A DNA stretch of 64,000 nt from Mytilus galloprovincialis. Lineage: Eukaryota > Mollusca > Bivalvia > Mytilida > Mytilidae. The DNA lies in NCBI RefSeq assembly GCF_965363235.1, contig NC_134841.1, positions 52,907,078 to 52,971,077 of the forward strand, read 5' to 3'. Shown piece after piece: positions 55,790 to 64,000 of the stretch (position 1 is the stretch's first letter; every line of letters begins with the position of its first letter). Under the pieces are notes generated by a model. The model searched no databases, was not told the DNA's origin, and worked only from the letters and a program-made list of their open reading frames with translations. The translations under genes were made by a program, and so were the position numbers.

Positions 55790-56225
55790 TAAAAAACTTA
55801 GTAGTAAATACAGATAAATTGTATGTGTAATACAATCATTGGCAAGCTTGCTGTATCAGCCACCCGTGATGATATCGATATCAGCACGGTTACAAAAGCT
55901 TTATCACACCTTTAATCTGTATGACGTTACGTCATCGATTGCAGTCACTGTTGCAAAGGTTTTCAAATCCCTAATCTGTATGACGTCATGTCAAACCTAT
56001 AATCTGTATGACGTCATTTCAAACCTCCTTATCTGTATGACGTCATGTCACATAAAAAAACATCTACTTGAGGTATATGTATATAATAAAGTGTATACGA
56101 TATGGCTTTTTCAATATCACACACCGTACCAACCCTCAACCAATATAATCCCTCGAGCAGAGCTCTTGGGATTATATTGGTGTCTCGGGTTGATACGGAT
56201 GCGATATTGAAAAAGCCATATGATA
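55790..56225 (+). repeat. CTGTATGACGTCATG repeat, copy 2, with terminal foldback
   Basis: Same family as 46,380-46,790. Perfect TGACGTCA sites lie at 55981-55988, 56009-56016 and 56038-56045 (28-29 bp spacing). It ends in a foldback with 18-bp perfect arms (56101-56118 and 56203-56220, TATGGCTTTTTCAATATC) and an inner ACCAATATAATCCC / GGGATTATATTGGT pair. Confidence 0.85.
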
Positions 56226-56279
56226 TTCTCTATATAATCAACCTGTAGTAATGAAATAGGTTTATAATTTTTCAAAGAC

Positions 56280-57092
56280 TTTTTACCACCTTTATATTAT
56301 AAGACTAATCACTCCACATTTCATAGATCTGCCTAAAACACCTTCTTTTTCAATAACATTAAACAAATCAAATAAAACATTTCTGAGTTCATTATAAAAT
56401 TGACAGTAAAACTCAACTGTGAGTCCATCAGATCCTGGACTTTTATTTTTTGACATTTAATTTATTGCTTTAAAAATTTCTTCATTTGAAATATCAGCAT
56501 CACAAAACTTACAATCATTGTCATCTATTTTTGTATCTACACTATCTAGCAATTCTGACATTTTATCATTATCTGTATCTACACATGAGTACAATTCCTT
56601 ATAAAATTATATTGTAAATCCAAAATACCTTCAGTAGCATAAACTGATTCATTATTTTCATTTAGTAATTCTTTTATAGAATTATTCTCTTGTTTATATT
56701 TCTCCAAATTTGAAAAATACTTTGTACATTTATCTGACTCAACAGCCCAAATAGCTTTTGATCTGAATACTGCACCTCTACATTTTTTAATTCATATGCT
56801 GACAACTCAAGTTAAAAACTTTCGAACTTAGCTACATCAATATCTACACCACAAGCAGCTTTTTCCCATAAAAAATTGATCTGCCTTTCTAATCTATAAA
56901 ATCTTTTCTGTTTTCTTTTGCCATTTTAGAAGAAAAAAATTGAGAATATCTCTTTATTTTATATTTAAGATTATTCCACCAAATCATTAAATCTTTATTA
57001 TATAATTCATTTTCTTTTTCATCAGAAATAATTTCTTTTACTCTCCTTACATATTCTTCATTACATAATAATGTATTATTGAGGACCCACAA
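56280..57092 (-). pseudogene. LINE ORF2 linker and RT N-terminal part
   Basis: - strand: 57,092-56,889 gives LWVLNNTLLCNEEYVRRVKE and WWNNLKYKIKRYSQFFSSKM, the linker after the endonuclease. About 56,500-56,290 gives ISNEEIFKAIN, a stop, MSKNKSPGSDGLTVEFYCQF, GRSMKCGVISLI. KSPGSDGL is the RT block 1 signature. Several stops; non-functional. Confidence 0.8.
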
Positions 57093-57119
57093 TCCAGGAC
57101 CTCTTTCAATATTACTACA

Positions 57120-57875
57120 GTTAAAATTGATAATTACAAACGAATGATCACTTAAACTAGTAGTATTATAATATACATTCTGAACATAAGAAGATTACAA
57201 GGAAATAATCAATTCTACTTTGATGTAATTTTCCCTTATACATTCTTTTTCCATAAAAATATTCTAGAACTTTTATTTCTAGTACGCCATACATCATACA
57301 AATTGTTATTTTCAATCAAGTCACATATTTTTTTACATGGTTCATCAATAACATGATTTACCACCTTTATCTAACATTGATAGAGAAATATTAAAATCCC
57401 CACCAATTATTAAGTTATCTAACTTTTCCGTATACTGTTTAACTAAGTTAAAAAAGATAACTCTTTCAGCATTAACATTTGGAGCATACAATGAAATTAC
57501 ATTAAACAATTGTCCATCTTCTTCATATGTTATATGGATAAATCTGCCATCAGAGTCTTTATATACACATTTTATCTTACTTTTAAGATAATAATTCACT
57601 AAAACAGCCACACTCCTTCTACCATGTAAACTGTTACTACAATATATATCACCTTCATATAGGTGTCTAACACTAATTACATAAGCATCATCCCAAAATG
57701 TTTCTTGTAATAATATCATACTAAATTTTCTATCATGAATAATACTTATAAAATTCTCAAAATTAATTACATTCTTTAAACCATTACAATTAAAAGAACA
57801 AATTACCACCATTGGAAAAAGAAGAAAAAATCTTGCATATAAACTTATCCATTTTTTTTTTACTGTCAACCACAT
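57120..57875 (-). pseudogene. LINE apurinic-type endonuclease (EEP) domain
   Basis: 57,875-57,345 is open for 176 codons. Conserved endonuclease/exonuclease/phosphatase motifs: VICSFNCNGLKN (metal-binding Asn), MILLQETFWDD (catalytic Glu), NVISLYAPN, NLIIGGDFNI (GGDFN). Downstream in another frame (about 57,190-57,120) TSLSDHSFV supplies the catalytic SDH. The domain nicks target DNA to prime reverse transcription. A stop after MLDKGGK and the frame change show the copy is inactive. The first Met candidates lie at 57,875 and near MVVICSF. Confidence 0.85.
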
Positions 57876-57962
57876 TTCTTATATGTTTACCACGCAAATT
57901 AGGAGTAGGTTTAAAAATAGATCTCCTTTCAAGTTTCCTATGTTTTTTCTTTATTTATCTAG

Positions 57963-58349
57963 CTATTTTTGCACTGATAAATTTATTTGGGGTGTCATTT
58001 TCACCATCAGAACAGATAGAAGACTCATTTTCATATGAACTTCCATGGATACTTCTTCGTCACAAACGAAGGTGCTTTCATCATTAGAGCAACACTGCTC
58101 AATTTCAATTTCATTTTCACTCTCCCCAGTGACAATATTGTCCCCAGGAGGAGCGTCATTACTAGCTATTTTTAACCTTTTACCATCACAAGAATCCTTG
58201 TCTAAATTAATGTTTTCATTACTATCTTCCTCGTTATCTAGAATCAATAGTTCATCGTCTGTTATCTCATTATTACTTTCTGTATCACTGTCCATCTTTC
58301 TCTTTCTGTTTACCTCTTGGGTGGCTTTTTTGTTTATTTTGCACAACAT
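57963..58349 (-). pseudogene. LINE ORF1 C-terminal tail (probable)
   Basis: A 128-residue - strand frame, immediately upstream of the endonuclease frame in LINE order. It has a basic start (KINKKATQEVNRKRK) then a strongly acidic Asp/Glu/Asn-rich tail (DSDTESNNEITDDELLILDN, EEDSNENINLD). Tx1/L1-type elements carry a nucleic-acid-binding ORF1 before ORF2, so position and charge suggest the end of ORF1. No CCHC knuckle is visible; the N-terminal part is missing. Low-complexity composition makes this tentative. Confidence 0.5.
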
Positions 58350-58439
58350 TAACTTCTATCGGAACAGTTGCTTTAGGAAAATAACTAGACCGATTTTATA
58401 CTGTGATTGTACAATCCAAGATGGCGGTATACCATGAAT

Positions 58440-58866
58440 CTACCTTAAACCAAAAGTTCCAAATGGTGAAGTTGAAATCATTCCTTCTTAAATTTTACGG
58501 ACGCCATCACGAATTGGTTGACCGTTATTGAATAACCGTTTCACATATGATATCGGATATGTTCTTTATGTCTTAATTACAATACACTTCCCTTTTCACG
58601 AATTAGACTACCACCGGATTGGTAATAGCATAAGCAACACGACGGGTGCCACATGTGGAGCCGGATCTGCTTACCCTTCCGGAGCTCCTGAGATCACCCC
58701 CAGTTTTTGGTGGGGTTCGTGTTGCTTAGTCTTAAGTTTTCTATGTTGTGTCTTCTGTACTATTATTTGTCTGTTTGTCTTTTTATTTTTAGCTATGGCG
58801 TTGCCAGTTTATTTTCTATTTATGAGTTTGGCTCCCTCTGATATCTTCTGTCCCTCTTTTATCTGA
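58440..58866 (+). pseudogene. Retroelement 3' end, + strand copy
   Basis: Inverted relative to 3,934-4,583. It begins KSFLLKFYGRHHELVDRY in the RT C-terminal frame with a stop where the 3.9-kb copy reads on, then the 3' tail (GGGTGCCACATGTGGAGC, GATCACCCCCAGTTTTTGGT, TATTTATGAGTTTGGC, CTGTCCCTCTTTTATCTGAC). Confidence 0.85.
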
Positions 58867-58869
58867 CGT

Positions 58870-59200
58870 GGGCTACACACACGTTAAAGAAAATGTATAT
58901 GGGCTGTTATTCTAAAACTTATTTAAAAGTCTAACATCCCCCTTCATCGTGCATCATACTTGGGACAGGAAAAGGACTACTAGCATCAAATATTTCAATC
59001 TGTAGCCTCAACATACATGCTAGCTTCACCCAGTCCCGTTGAGGGCTATGATCCTATCAGACCTAGCTCAGGAAACTTAAATGTATAGATTATTCAATGA
59101 AAAAGGTATGTTATATATGAAAAATTTGCAAAATGTTTGTTTGTTATTACGAAAAAGCCATATTAAAAACTCAAAGTATGGTTGAATCGATGTTTTAATT
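58870..59200. other. Intergenic, nothing recognised
   Basis: Short non-coding stretch. 58,985-59,060 (CTGTAGCCTCAACATACATG) shows no partner here. Confidence 0.4.
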
Positions 59201-59209
59201 TTTTGGGGA

Positions 59210-59620
59210 CTATTAGATGTTATCTGTGCACTTTACAATGGTGAGCTGTACCTGTTTTATTTCACATAATATCTTTCTTTTCTTCTGTAGGATGGTAAGT
59301 GGTTCAAATATAAGCCTGTTGAGACTAAAATTGCATGCAAGTGAAAATTGTATCAGCCAATGCTGTCTGCAGAAAAATGTTGAATGCAAAAGTCTGTTTG
59401 TCCTCAGATTTATTTCATGAATCAGAAAGTTTCGAGCAAAAATTAAATTAACCAATTTTCAATATTTTGTTTCTCTGATTTTTTTCTAGCTTCCGCTCTT
59501 TTCACTGTAGGTGGCGCTTTTTCAACCATATCCGCTGATCTTTTTGTAGCTTCATTGAAAATGACAACTTTTACAAACAAAACAGCATAGTTTTTCAGGC
59601 GTTAAAACACGTAAAAGAGA
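59210..59620. repeat. Relatives of the tRNA-array unit, degenerate
   Basis: 59,220-59,450 is a direct diverged copy of 60,620-60,860 (GCACTTTACAATG, CATAATATCTTTCTTTTCTT, AATATAAGCCTGTTGAGACT, AAAATTGCATG). 59,505-59,620 matches 60,300-60,440 (CAACCATAT-CGCTGATCTTT, GCATAGTTTTTCAGGCG), inverted with respect to 62,700-62,830. Confidence 0.75.
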
Positions 59621-59629
59621 TAAATATTC

Positions 59630-59760
59630 ACTTTATGTTGTGTCATGTGTACTATTGTTTGTCTGTTTGTCTTTTTCATTTTTAGCCATGGCGTTGTCAG
59701 TTTATTTTCGATTTATGAGTTTGACTTTCCCTCTGGTATCTTTCGTCCCTCTTAAATTAC
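59630..59760 (+). repeat. Retroelement 3' tail, shortest copy
   Basis: Only the last 130 bp of the tail seen at 58,750-58,866. It has the uninterrupted CCCTCTGGTATCTTTCGTCC, the empty counterpart of the insertion at 36,381-36,785. Confidence 0.85.
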
Positions 59761-59985
59761 TTTTATGTTCACCCTTTTCCATTCATTTGGTACACAATCT
59801 AACAAACTATTATATTGCTGTCTAAGTTTATTACAATCTACATTTTCATTAACATTTTTAATTATTTCTTTAATAGCATTAAAGGGTAAAAACCTGGAAC
59901 CATTTCGAATGCTTCTTGTTTCAATTGGGTATTTCCAGCTAATAAAAACTGGTTTCAAAATATGGATTTGCCATTTATCTTAATC
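59752..59985 (-). pseudogene. LINE ORF2 C-terminal scrap, second copy
   Basis: - strand: VFISWKYPIETRS, NGSRFLPFNAIKEIIKNV, LRQQYNSLLDCVPNEWKRVN. This fits the region between RT and the terminal Cys domain in the same Tx1/L1-like family; 52.85-52.95 kb has the homologous FLPK-NAIV...LLSIIPDE. An independent 5'- and 3'-truncated piece. Confidence 0.65.
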
Positions 59986-60109
59986 GATTCATTAACAAAA
60001 ATCGGTGGATTAAAGATATCAACCAATCGTACTAATATCAATATCAATATAAGTTTTAAAATATTGCATATATCATATATTCTAAAACAACCCTCAAATT
60101 TGATTTTAA

Positions 60110-60570
60110 CTATAGTGAAATGGTTATATAACGAATAGTGATGGTTTTTGTTTGTGTTATTAACTGTTCGTTATCTAGAATACATTCAACACTTTGTATT
60201 TGATATATGACATGTAAATAGATGTTACCATCTATAGTCAAGTTGTCGCTTCGTATCTAAAAGGTACTCAAGTGAGATTGTATGATTATGTACTTTTGCA
60301 ATCCAACCATATTCGCTGATCTTTTTGTCGCTTCATTGCAATTATCTAGACGACACATTTTACAATCAAAACAAATAAGCAGCATAGTTTTTCAGGCGTA
60401 TTTGAAAAAAATTCTCGAGTGGAAAAATATTAACATCTCTTATGTTCGAAAATTTAAATTTGATAAATTCTGAAGAAGGAGAATGTAGCTAAGCGAATGT
60501 ATACAGTGATGACAGAAAGAACAAAACTATTTTTGTTTTGTATCCTCGGTGGGATTTGAACCCACGAACA
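60110..60570 (-). repeat. Inverted, truncated tRNA-array unit
   Basis: Reverse complement of about 62,545-63,010: GTTATATAACGAATAGTGAT, CTCAAGTGAGATTGTAT, TTGCAATCCAACCATATTCG, GGCGTATTTGAAAAAAATTC, GTATACAGTGATGACAGAAA. It ends in the tRNA 3' part at 60,541. Confidence 0.85.
60541..60569 (-). pseudogene. tRNA-Arg 3' fragment (T arm and acceptor)
   Basis: The - strand reads GTGGG-TTCAAAT-CCCAC-CGAGGAT, a T arm plus 3' acceptor strand of the tRNA in the array. The D arm and anticodon arm are missing, and the sequence leaves the tRNA directly at the variable loop. Confidence 0.85.
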
Positions 60571-60599
60571 ATGTGAAGAGTTTGGTACATAAAAGTTAA

Positions 60600-60865
60600 A
60601 GTCCATAATAATGACCTCAATGAATTTGTATAAAAAGCACTTTACAATGTCTTTTGTACCTGTTTCATTTTACATAATATCTTTCTTTTCTTCTGAAGGA
60701 AAACAAATGGTTCGAATATAAGCCTGTTGAGACTAAAATTGCATGTAAGTTTTTCACTAAAAAGTGAAAAATCTTTGTATCAGATCATACTGTCTGCAAA
60801 AATTGTTGAATGCAAGGGTCTTTTTGTGATCAGATTTATTGTATCATGGCACCTGAGTATAGAAA
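60600..60865 (+). repeat. Repeat partner of 59,220-59,450
   Basis: See 59,210. The spacing between the two direct copies is about 1.4 kb. Confidence 0.7.
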
Positions 60866-61480
60866 TGATAAAAAAAGACACATTTTTTTTAATTTCTTTT
60901 AGCTTCAATGTGGATAAATATATGCTACGGACTAAATTGACCCCAAAATATTTTCAGTCTTACTTGACCTAAAGCACTTTTAAACCAATATGATATGTTA
61001 TTTGTCACATGTCTTACCATTTATAGTACATTAAATACATATGTAAGGATTATTTATAACCAAAAAGCTCCTCAAATTTAGAACTGCTGGAAAATATTAC
61101 ATCTTCATGGTATGCACCCCTTCATTTGAAAACCTTAGTTTTTAGGCACAGGCTCATATAAATTTGACTTTTGAATAATTAATGTAAGTCTGATAAATCA
61201 AATGAGTATATATTATATGTCAAGGCAATCAAAAAGTATTACAATGTATTTGGCAATATTTTAATTGTTTAAGCCAAAAATGTTGATAGTTTATTTTTTT
61301 CAAAATTCAATACTCAAAGTTGAATATGAAATTTATCATATTGTCTATAATATATATCCTATTGTCATAAAACTTTGTAAGCAGGTAAGCAGTCTCATGT
61401 TTTACTAAGCTTATTTGGTCATATCAAGTTTTATAAAGATTGATCAACTTTGTCTATCCTATTAGGTCCGAGACCACAAT
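60866..61480. other. Intergenic, nothing recognised
   Basis: AT-rich non-coding DNA. Confidence 0.4.
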
Positions 61481-61484
61481 TGTC

Positions 61485-62215
61485 GTCCCTTGATTTTCGT
61501 TGTCGAGTATAGTCCCTAGTGTGGATAGTGTGTTACTTGCCTATAACTTTTATATCCTTTCCGAATTTATTTCTCTATGTTTTATGCCTAACATAGTAAG
61601 AGGGGGTCGGAAATAACACTGTAAACAAATTTGGGTCATTGCTTTTAAAGTAAAGTAGTGATTTGGTCCAGCTGAAAAAGGTTAAAAATTAGCACTTCGG
61701 AAGCTGTAAAAAGATTTCAAGATCCCCTTAAACACCACTAATTCGGGCCCGGCCAGAAAGCACATACCAGAAAGTAGTACATATCTAACACAAAATAGTT
61801 CCTACGCATTAGTGTAACTTTGAAAATATGTAGAATATTTAGGTATTTTTGGTATCAAATGGAAGTTGAAGGACTGGTGATCATTGTAGAACACTTTTGG
61901 ACTTTTAATTTTGAATATTAAAAAAACTGCACCTAATTTTAAAAAGAGGGTACATTTTGTATGTTTGTCAGACCTGAAGTACCTGTTTTGGAACATCCGA
62001 AGTTCCGGGAACCAGTTCTTTTTTATATGCCATTAAAGGTATGTTGATTTTTTCAGTACAAGACACCATTATGATAAAGTGTTGCTTTGAAATGCAATTA
62101 TTGCCACTTTATTTGAACTTAAACAAATGAGGTGTACCTGCTTGAAACGGAGGAATTTAACACAGAAAGCAATGGGACCATGATTTAGTGGTGTACTTCC
62201 TTAACATAAAATTGT
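61485..62215 (+). repeat. GTCCCTAGTGTG repeat carrying a TTAA element
   Basis: 61,495-61,731 is the uninterrupted counterpart of 40,331-41,299 and shows TTTTA once at 61548-61552. At its right end it is itself filled at TTAA by the element 61,732-62,200; host text resumes as TTAACATA, as in 41296-41303. Confidence 0.85.
61728..62204. mobile_element. 469-bp TTAA-flanked element
   Basis: Body 61732-62200, with TTAA at 61728-61731 and 62201-62204. The left end ACACCACTAA is matched by the right end TTAGTGGTGT, six bases in from the boundary. The homologous site at 41296-41299 has one TTAA and no insert. No transposase ORF. piggyBac-type mobilisation is inferred from the TTAA duplication. Confidence 0.85.
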
Positions 62216-62509
62216 ACAAAAAGTACATAATTCAGTATACAATATCAGTGACCTTTTAGATACGAAGCGACAATTTGACTATAGATGGTAACATCTATTT
62301 AAATGTCATATATATCAAATACAGTGTGGAGAATGTATTCCAGATAACGAACAGTTAACAACATTTCCACTCCTATTCTAATTCTCGTCAACAACAACAA
62401 ACAAAAAAGTCACCATTCGTTATATAAACATTTGACTAGCTAATATCAATTTTAAGGGTTGCAAAATGCGTTTAAGAATAAATGATATAGTTAACAACAT
62501 GATATGTAT

Positions 62510-62582
62510 GTCCTCGTAGCGCAGGGGATAGCGCGCCGGACTTCTAATCCGGAGGTCGTGGGTTCGAATCCCACCGAGGATG
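62510..62582 (+). tRNA. trnR-TCT: tRNA-Arg (anticodon TCT), copy 1
   Basis: 73 nt, no intron, folds fully: acceptor GTCCTCG with CGAGGAT (first pair G-T), D stem GCGC/GCGC, anticodon stem CCGGA/TCCGG with loop CTTCTAA (anticodon TCT, reads AGA), T stem GTGGG/CCCAC with loop TTCGAAT, discriminator G. Internal promoter boxes A (TAGCGCAGGGG) and B (GGTTCGAATCC) are intact. A TTTTT terminator lies at 62595-62599. CCA is not encoded, as usual in nuclear genes. Likely functional; recent duplication of the unit shows it is not the only copy. Confidence 0.95.
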
Positions 62583-63083
62583 CAAAACAAAATATTTTTG
62601 TTCGTTCCGTCATCACTGTATACATTCACTTAGCTTCATTCTCCGTCTTTAAAATTGATCAAATGTCAATTTTCGATCATATTAAACATGTTATTAAAGA
62701 GATGTGAATATTTTTCCACTCGAGAATTTTTTTCAAATACGCCTAAAAAACAATGCTGCTTATTTGTTTTGATTGTAAAATTTGTCGTCTACATGTTTTC
62801 AATGAAACGACAAAAAAAATCAGCGAATATGGTTGGATTGTAAAAGTACATAAGTATACAATCTCACTTGAGTACCTTTTAGATACCTAGCGATAACTTG
62901 TTACATGTCATATATCGAATACAAAAAATACAAAATGGTGAATATATTCTAGGTAACGAACGTTTAATAACACACACAAAAAAAGCATCACTATTCATCA
63001 TTATATAAACATTTCACTATGGCTTAACTCAAATTTAAGGGTTGTTTTAGAATAAATGATATAGTTGACAACTTGATAGGGAT

Positions 63084-63156
63084 GTCCGCGTAGTGCAAGG
63101 GATAACGCGCTGGACTTTTAAGCCAGAGGTCGTCGGTTCGAATCCCACCGAGGATG
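63084..63156 (+). pseudogene. tRNA-like copy with TTT (Lys) anticodon, probably dead
   Basis: Derived from the tRNA-Arg(TCT) gene of the array. The loop is CTTTTAA instead of CTTCTAA, so the anticodon reads TTT (Lys). Every stem has one mismatch: G5-A68 (acceptor), C13-A22 (D), A31-G39 (anticodon), C51-C63 (T). Boxes A (TAGTGCAAGGG) and B (GGTTCGAATCC) and a T-run at 63171-63175 remain, so transcription is possible. A drifting pseudogene is the simplest reading. Confidence 0.8.
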
Positions 63157-63697
63157 CAAAACATAGATACTTTTTGTTCTTTCTGTCATCACTGTATGCT
63201 ACTAACTACATTGTCCTTCTTCAAAATTGATCAAATTCAAATTTTCGACCACACAAAAGAGGTGAATTGTTTTTCCACTCGGGTTTTTTTTTTTTCAAAT
63301 ACGCCTGAAAAACTATACTGCTTATTTGTTTGTTTGTTATGTAAAATTTGTCGTCTAGATATTTTCAACGATGTGACAAAAAGACCAGCGGCTTTGGTTG
63401 GATCGTAAAAGCACATAATTCAGTATACAATATCAGTGACCTTTTAGATACGAAGCGACAATTTGACTATAGATGGTAACATCTATTTAAATGTCATATA
63501 TATCAAATACAGTGTGGAGAATGTATTCCAGATAACGAACAGTTAACAACATTTCCACTCCTATTCTAATTCCCGTCAACAACAACAAACAAAAAAGTCA
63601 CCATTCGTTATATAAACATTTGACTAGCTAATATCAATTTTAAGGGTTGCAAAATGCGTTTAAGAATAAATGATATAGTTAACAACATGATATGTAT

Positions 63698-63770
63698 GTC
63701 CTCGTAGCGCAGGGGATAGCGCGCCGGACTTCTAATCCGGAGGTCGTGGGTTCGAATCCCACCGAGGATG
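63698..63770 (+). tRNA. trnR-TCT: tRNA-Arg (anticodon TCT), copy 2
   Basis: Identical over all 73 nt to 62510-62582, with the same leader (TTAACAACATGATATGTAT) and T-run terminator (63783-63787). It is the second A-type monomer of the 1,188-bp unit. Confidence 0.95.
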
Positions 63771-64000
63771 CAAAACAAAATATTTTTGTTCGTTCCGTCA
63801 TCACTGTATACATTCACTTAGCTTCATTCTCCGTCTTTAAAATTGATCAAATGTCAATTTTCGATCATATTAAACATGTTATTAAAGAGATGTGAATATT
63901 TTTCCACTCGAGAATTTTTTTCAAATACGCCTAAAAAACAATGCTGCTTATTTGTTTTGATTGGAAAATTTGTCGTCTACATGTTTTCAATGAAACGACA

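Larger units (their letters stand above)
62216..64000 (+). repeat. Tandem tRNA-bearing repeat, 1,188-bp higher-order unit
   Basis: The segment 62,235-62,812 reappears at 63,423-64,000 with only single-base differences (for example TTCTCGTC against TTCCCGTC, GATTGTAAAA against GATTGGAAAA), an offset of 1,188 bp. Between them (about 62,880-63,410) is a diverged monomer of the same plan: upstream AT-rich leader, tRNA, T-run, CACTCGAG / CACTCGGG, GTATTTGAAAAA type text. The array runs off the window edge. Confidence 0.9.

Noticed and set aside
58045-58437. 130-residue + strand Ser/Leu-rich ORF opposite the LINE ORF1 tail
   Set aside because: It is the complement of the acidic LINE frame; composition is explained by the opposite strand.
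62420-62629. ORFs overlapping the tRNA genes on both strands (also 62504-62707, 63608-63817, 63692-63895)
   Set aside because: They are shadows of the tRNA and its repeat; the two pairs are identical because the unit is duplicated.
63084-63156. Functional tRNA-Lys(TTT)
   Set aside because: The body is that of the neighbouring tRNA-Arg and every stem has a mismatch; kept as a pseudogene.

Overview
This window looks like ordinary euchromatin of a bivalve mollusc, most likely a mussel (Mytilus-like). The DNA is very AT-rich, genes are split by introns with canonical GT/AG sites, and most of the sequence is made of dispersed repeats that I recognise from memory as common in mussel genomes. There are no operons, bacterial promoters or CRISPR arrays. 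No identification was run against a database; family names come from recognition of motifs.

The one convincing host protein gene lies on the + strand at 31,748-41,881. It has five coding exons (31748-32063, 34212-35433, 37177-37360, 38575-38755, 41727-41881) that join in frame into 685 residues. The protein carries ten C2HC zinc fingers (C-x2-C-x11-H-x3-C) of two alternating types, that is, five tandem copies of a two-finger module. It is a zinc finger protein 474 / ZC2HC1-like protein. Its introns hold repeats: a TTAA-flanked element in intron 1, a CAGTCAGGGG element in intron 2, a LINE reverse-transcriptase scrap in intron 3, and a palindrome plus nested repeats in intron 4.

The right edge (59.2-64.0 kb) holds a tRNA-bearing repeat. 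Two intact tRNA-Arg(TCT) genes sit 1,188 bp apart in near-identical units. Between them is a diverged unit whose tRNA has a TTT (Lys) anticodon and one mismatch in every stem. An inverted, truncated unit with only the tRNA 3' part lies at 60.1-60.57 kb.

The rest is mobile DNA. 0-0.6 kb: LINE RT fragment. 2.9-4.6 kb: TTAA-flanked element and a 5'-truncated retroelement end. 5.9-6.9 kb: cluster of CGGA-type motifs at 10-11 bp spacing. 7.2-8.2 and 24.9-26.1 kb: copies of a long repeat with internal subrepeats. 13.9-14.3 kb: TTAA-flanked element. 15.3-18.65 and 42.3-49.4 kb: two inverted copies of a >3 kb element bracketing the zinc-finger gene. 18.8-19.5 kb: decayed ORFs. 20.2-21.1 kb: an 882-bp element with complex palindromic ends. 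26.9-27.6 kb: DUF6589-like pseudogene. 28.3-30.2 kb: nested palindromes and insertions. 46.4-51.9 kb: foldbacks, an AT microsatellite and tRNA-derived SINE heads. 52.0-58.4 kb: a decayed Tx1/L1-type LINE on the - strand, broken by nested repeats.

I found no new multi-gene system. The most informative structure is a set of intra-window 'filled versus empty site' pairs. They define target-site duplications for four non-autonomous elements directly from this sequence. Also worth a second look are the CGGA-motif cluster, the 882-bp palindromic element and the anticodon-shifted tRNA in the array.
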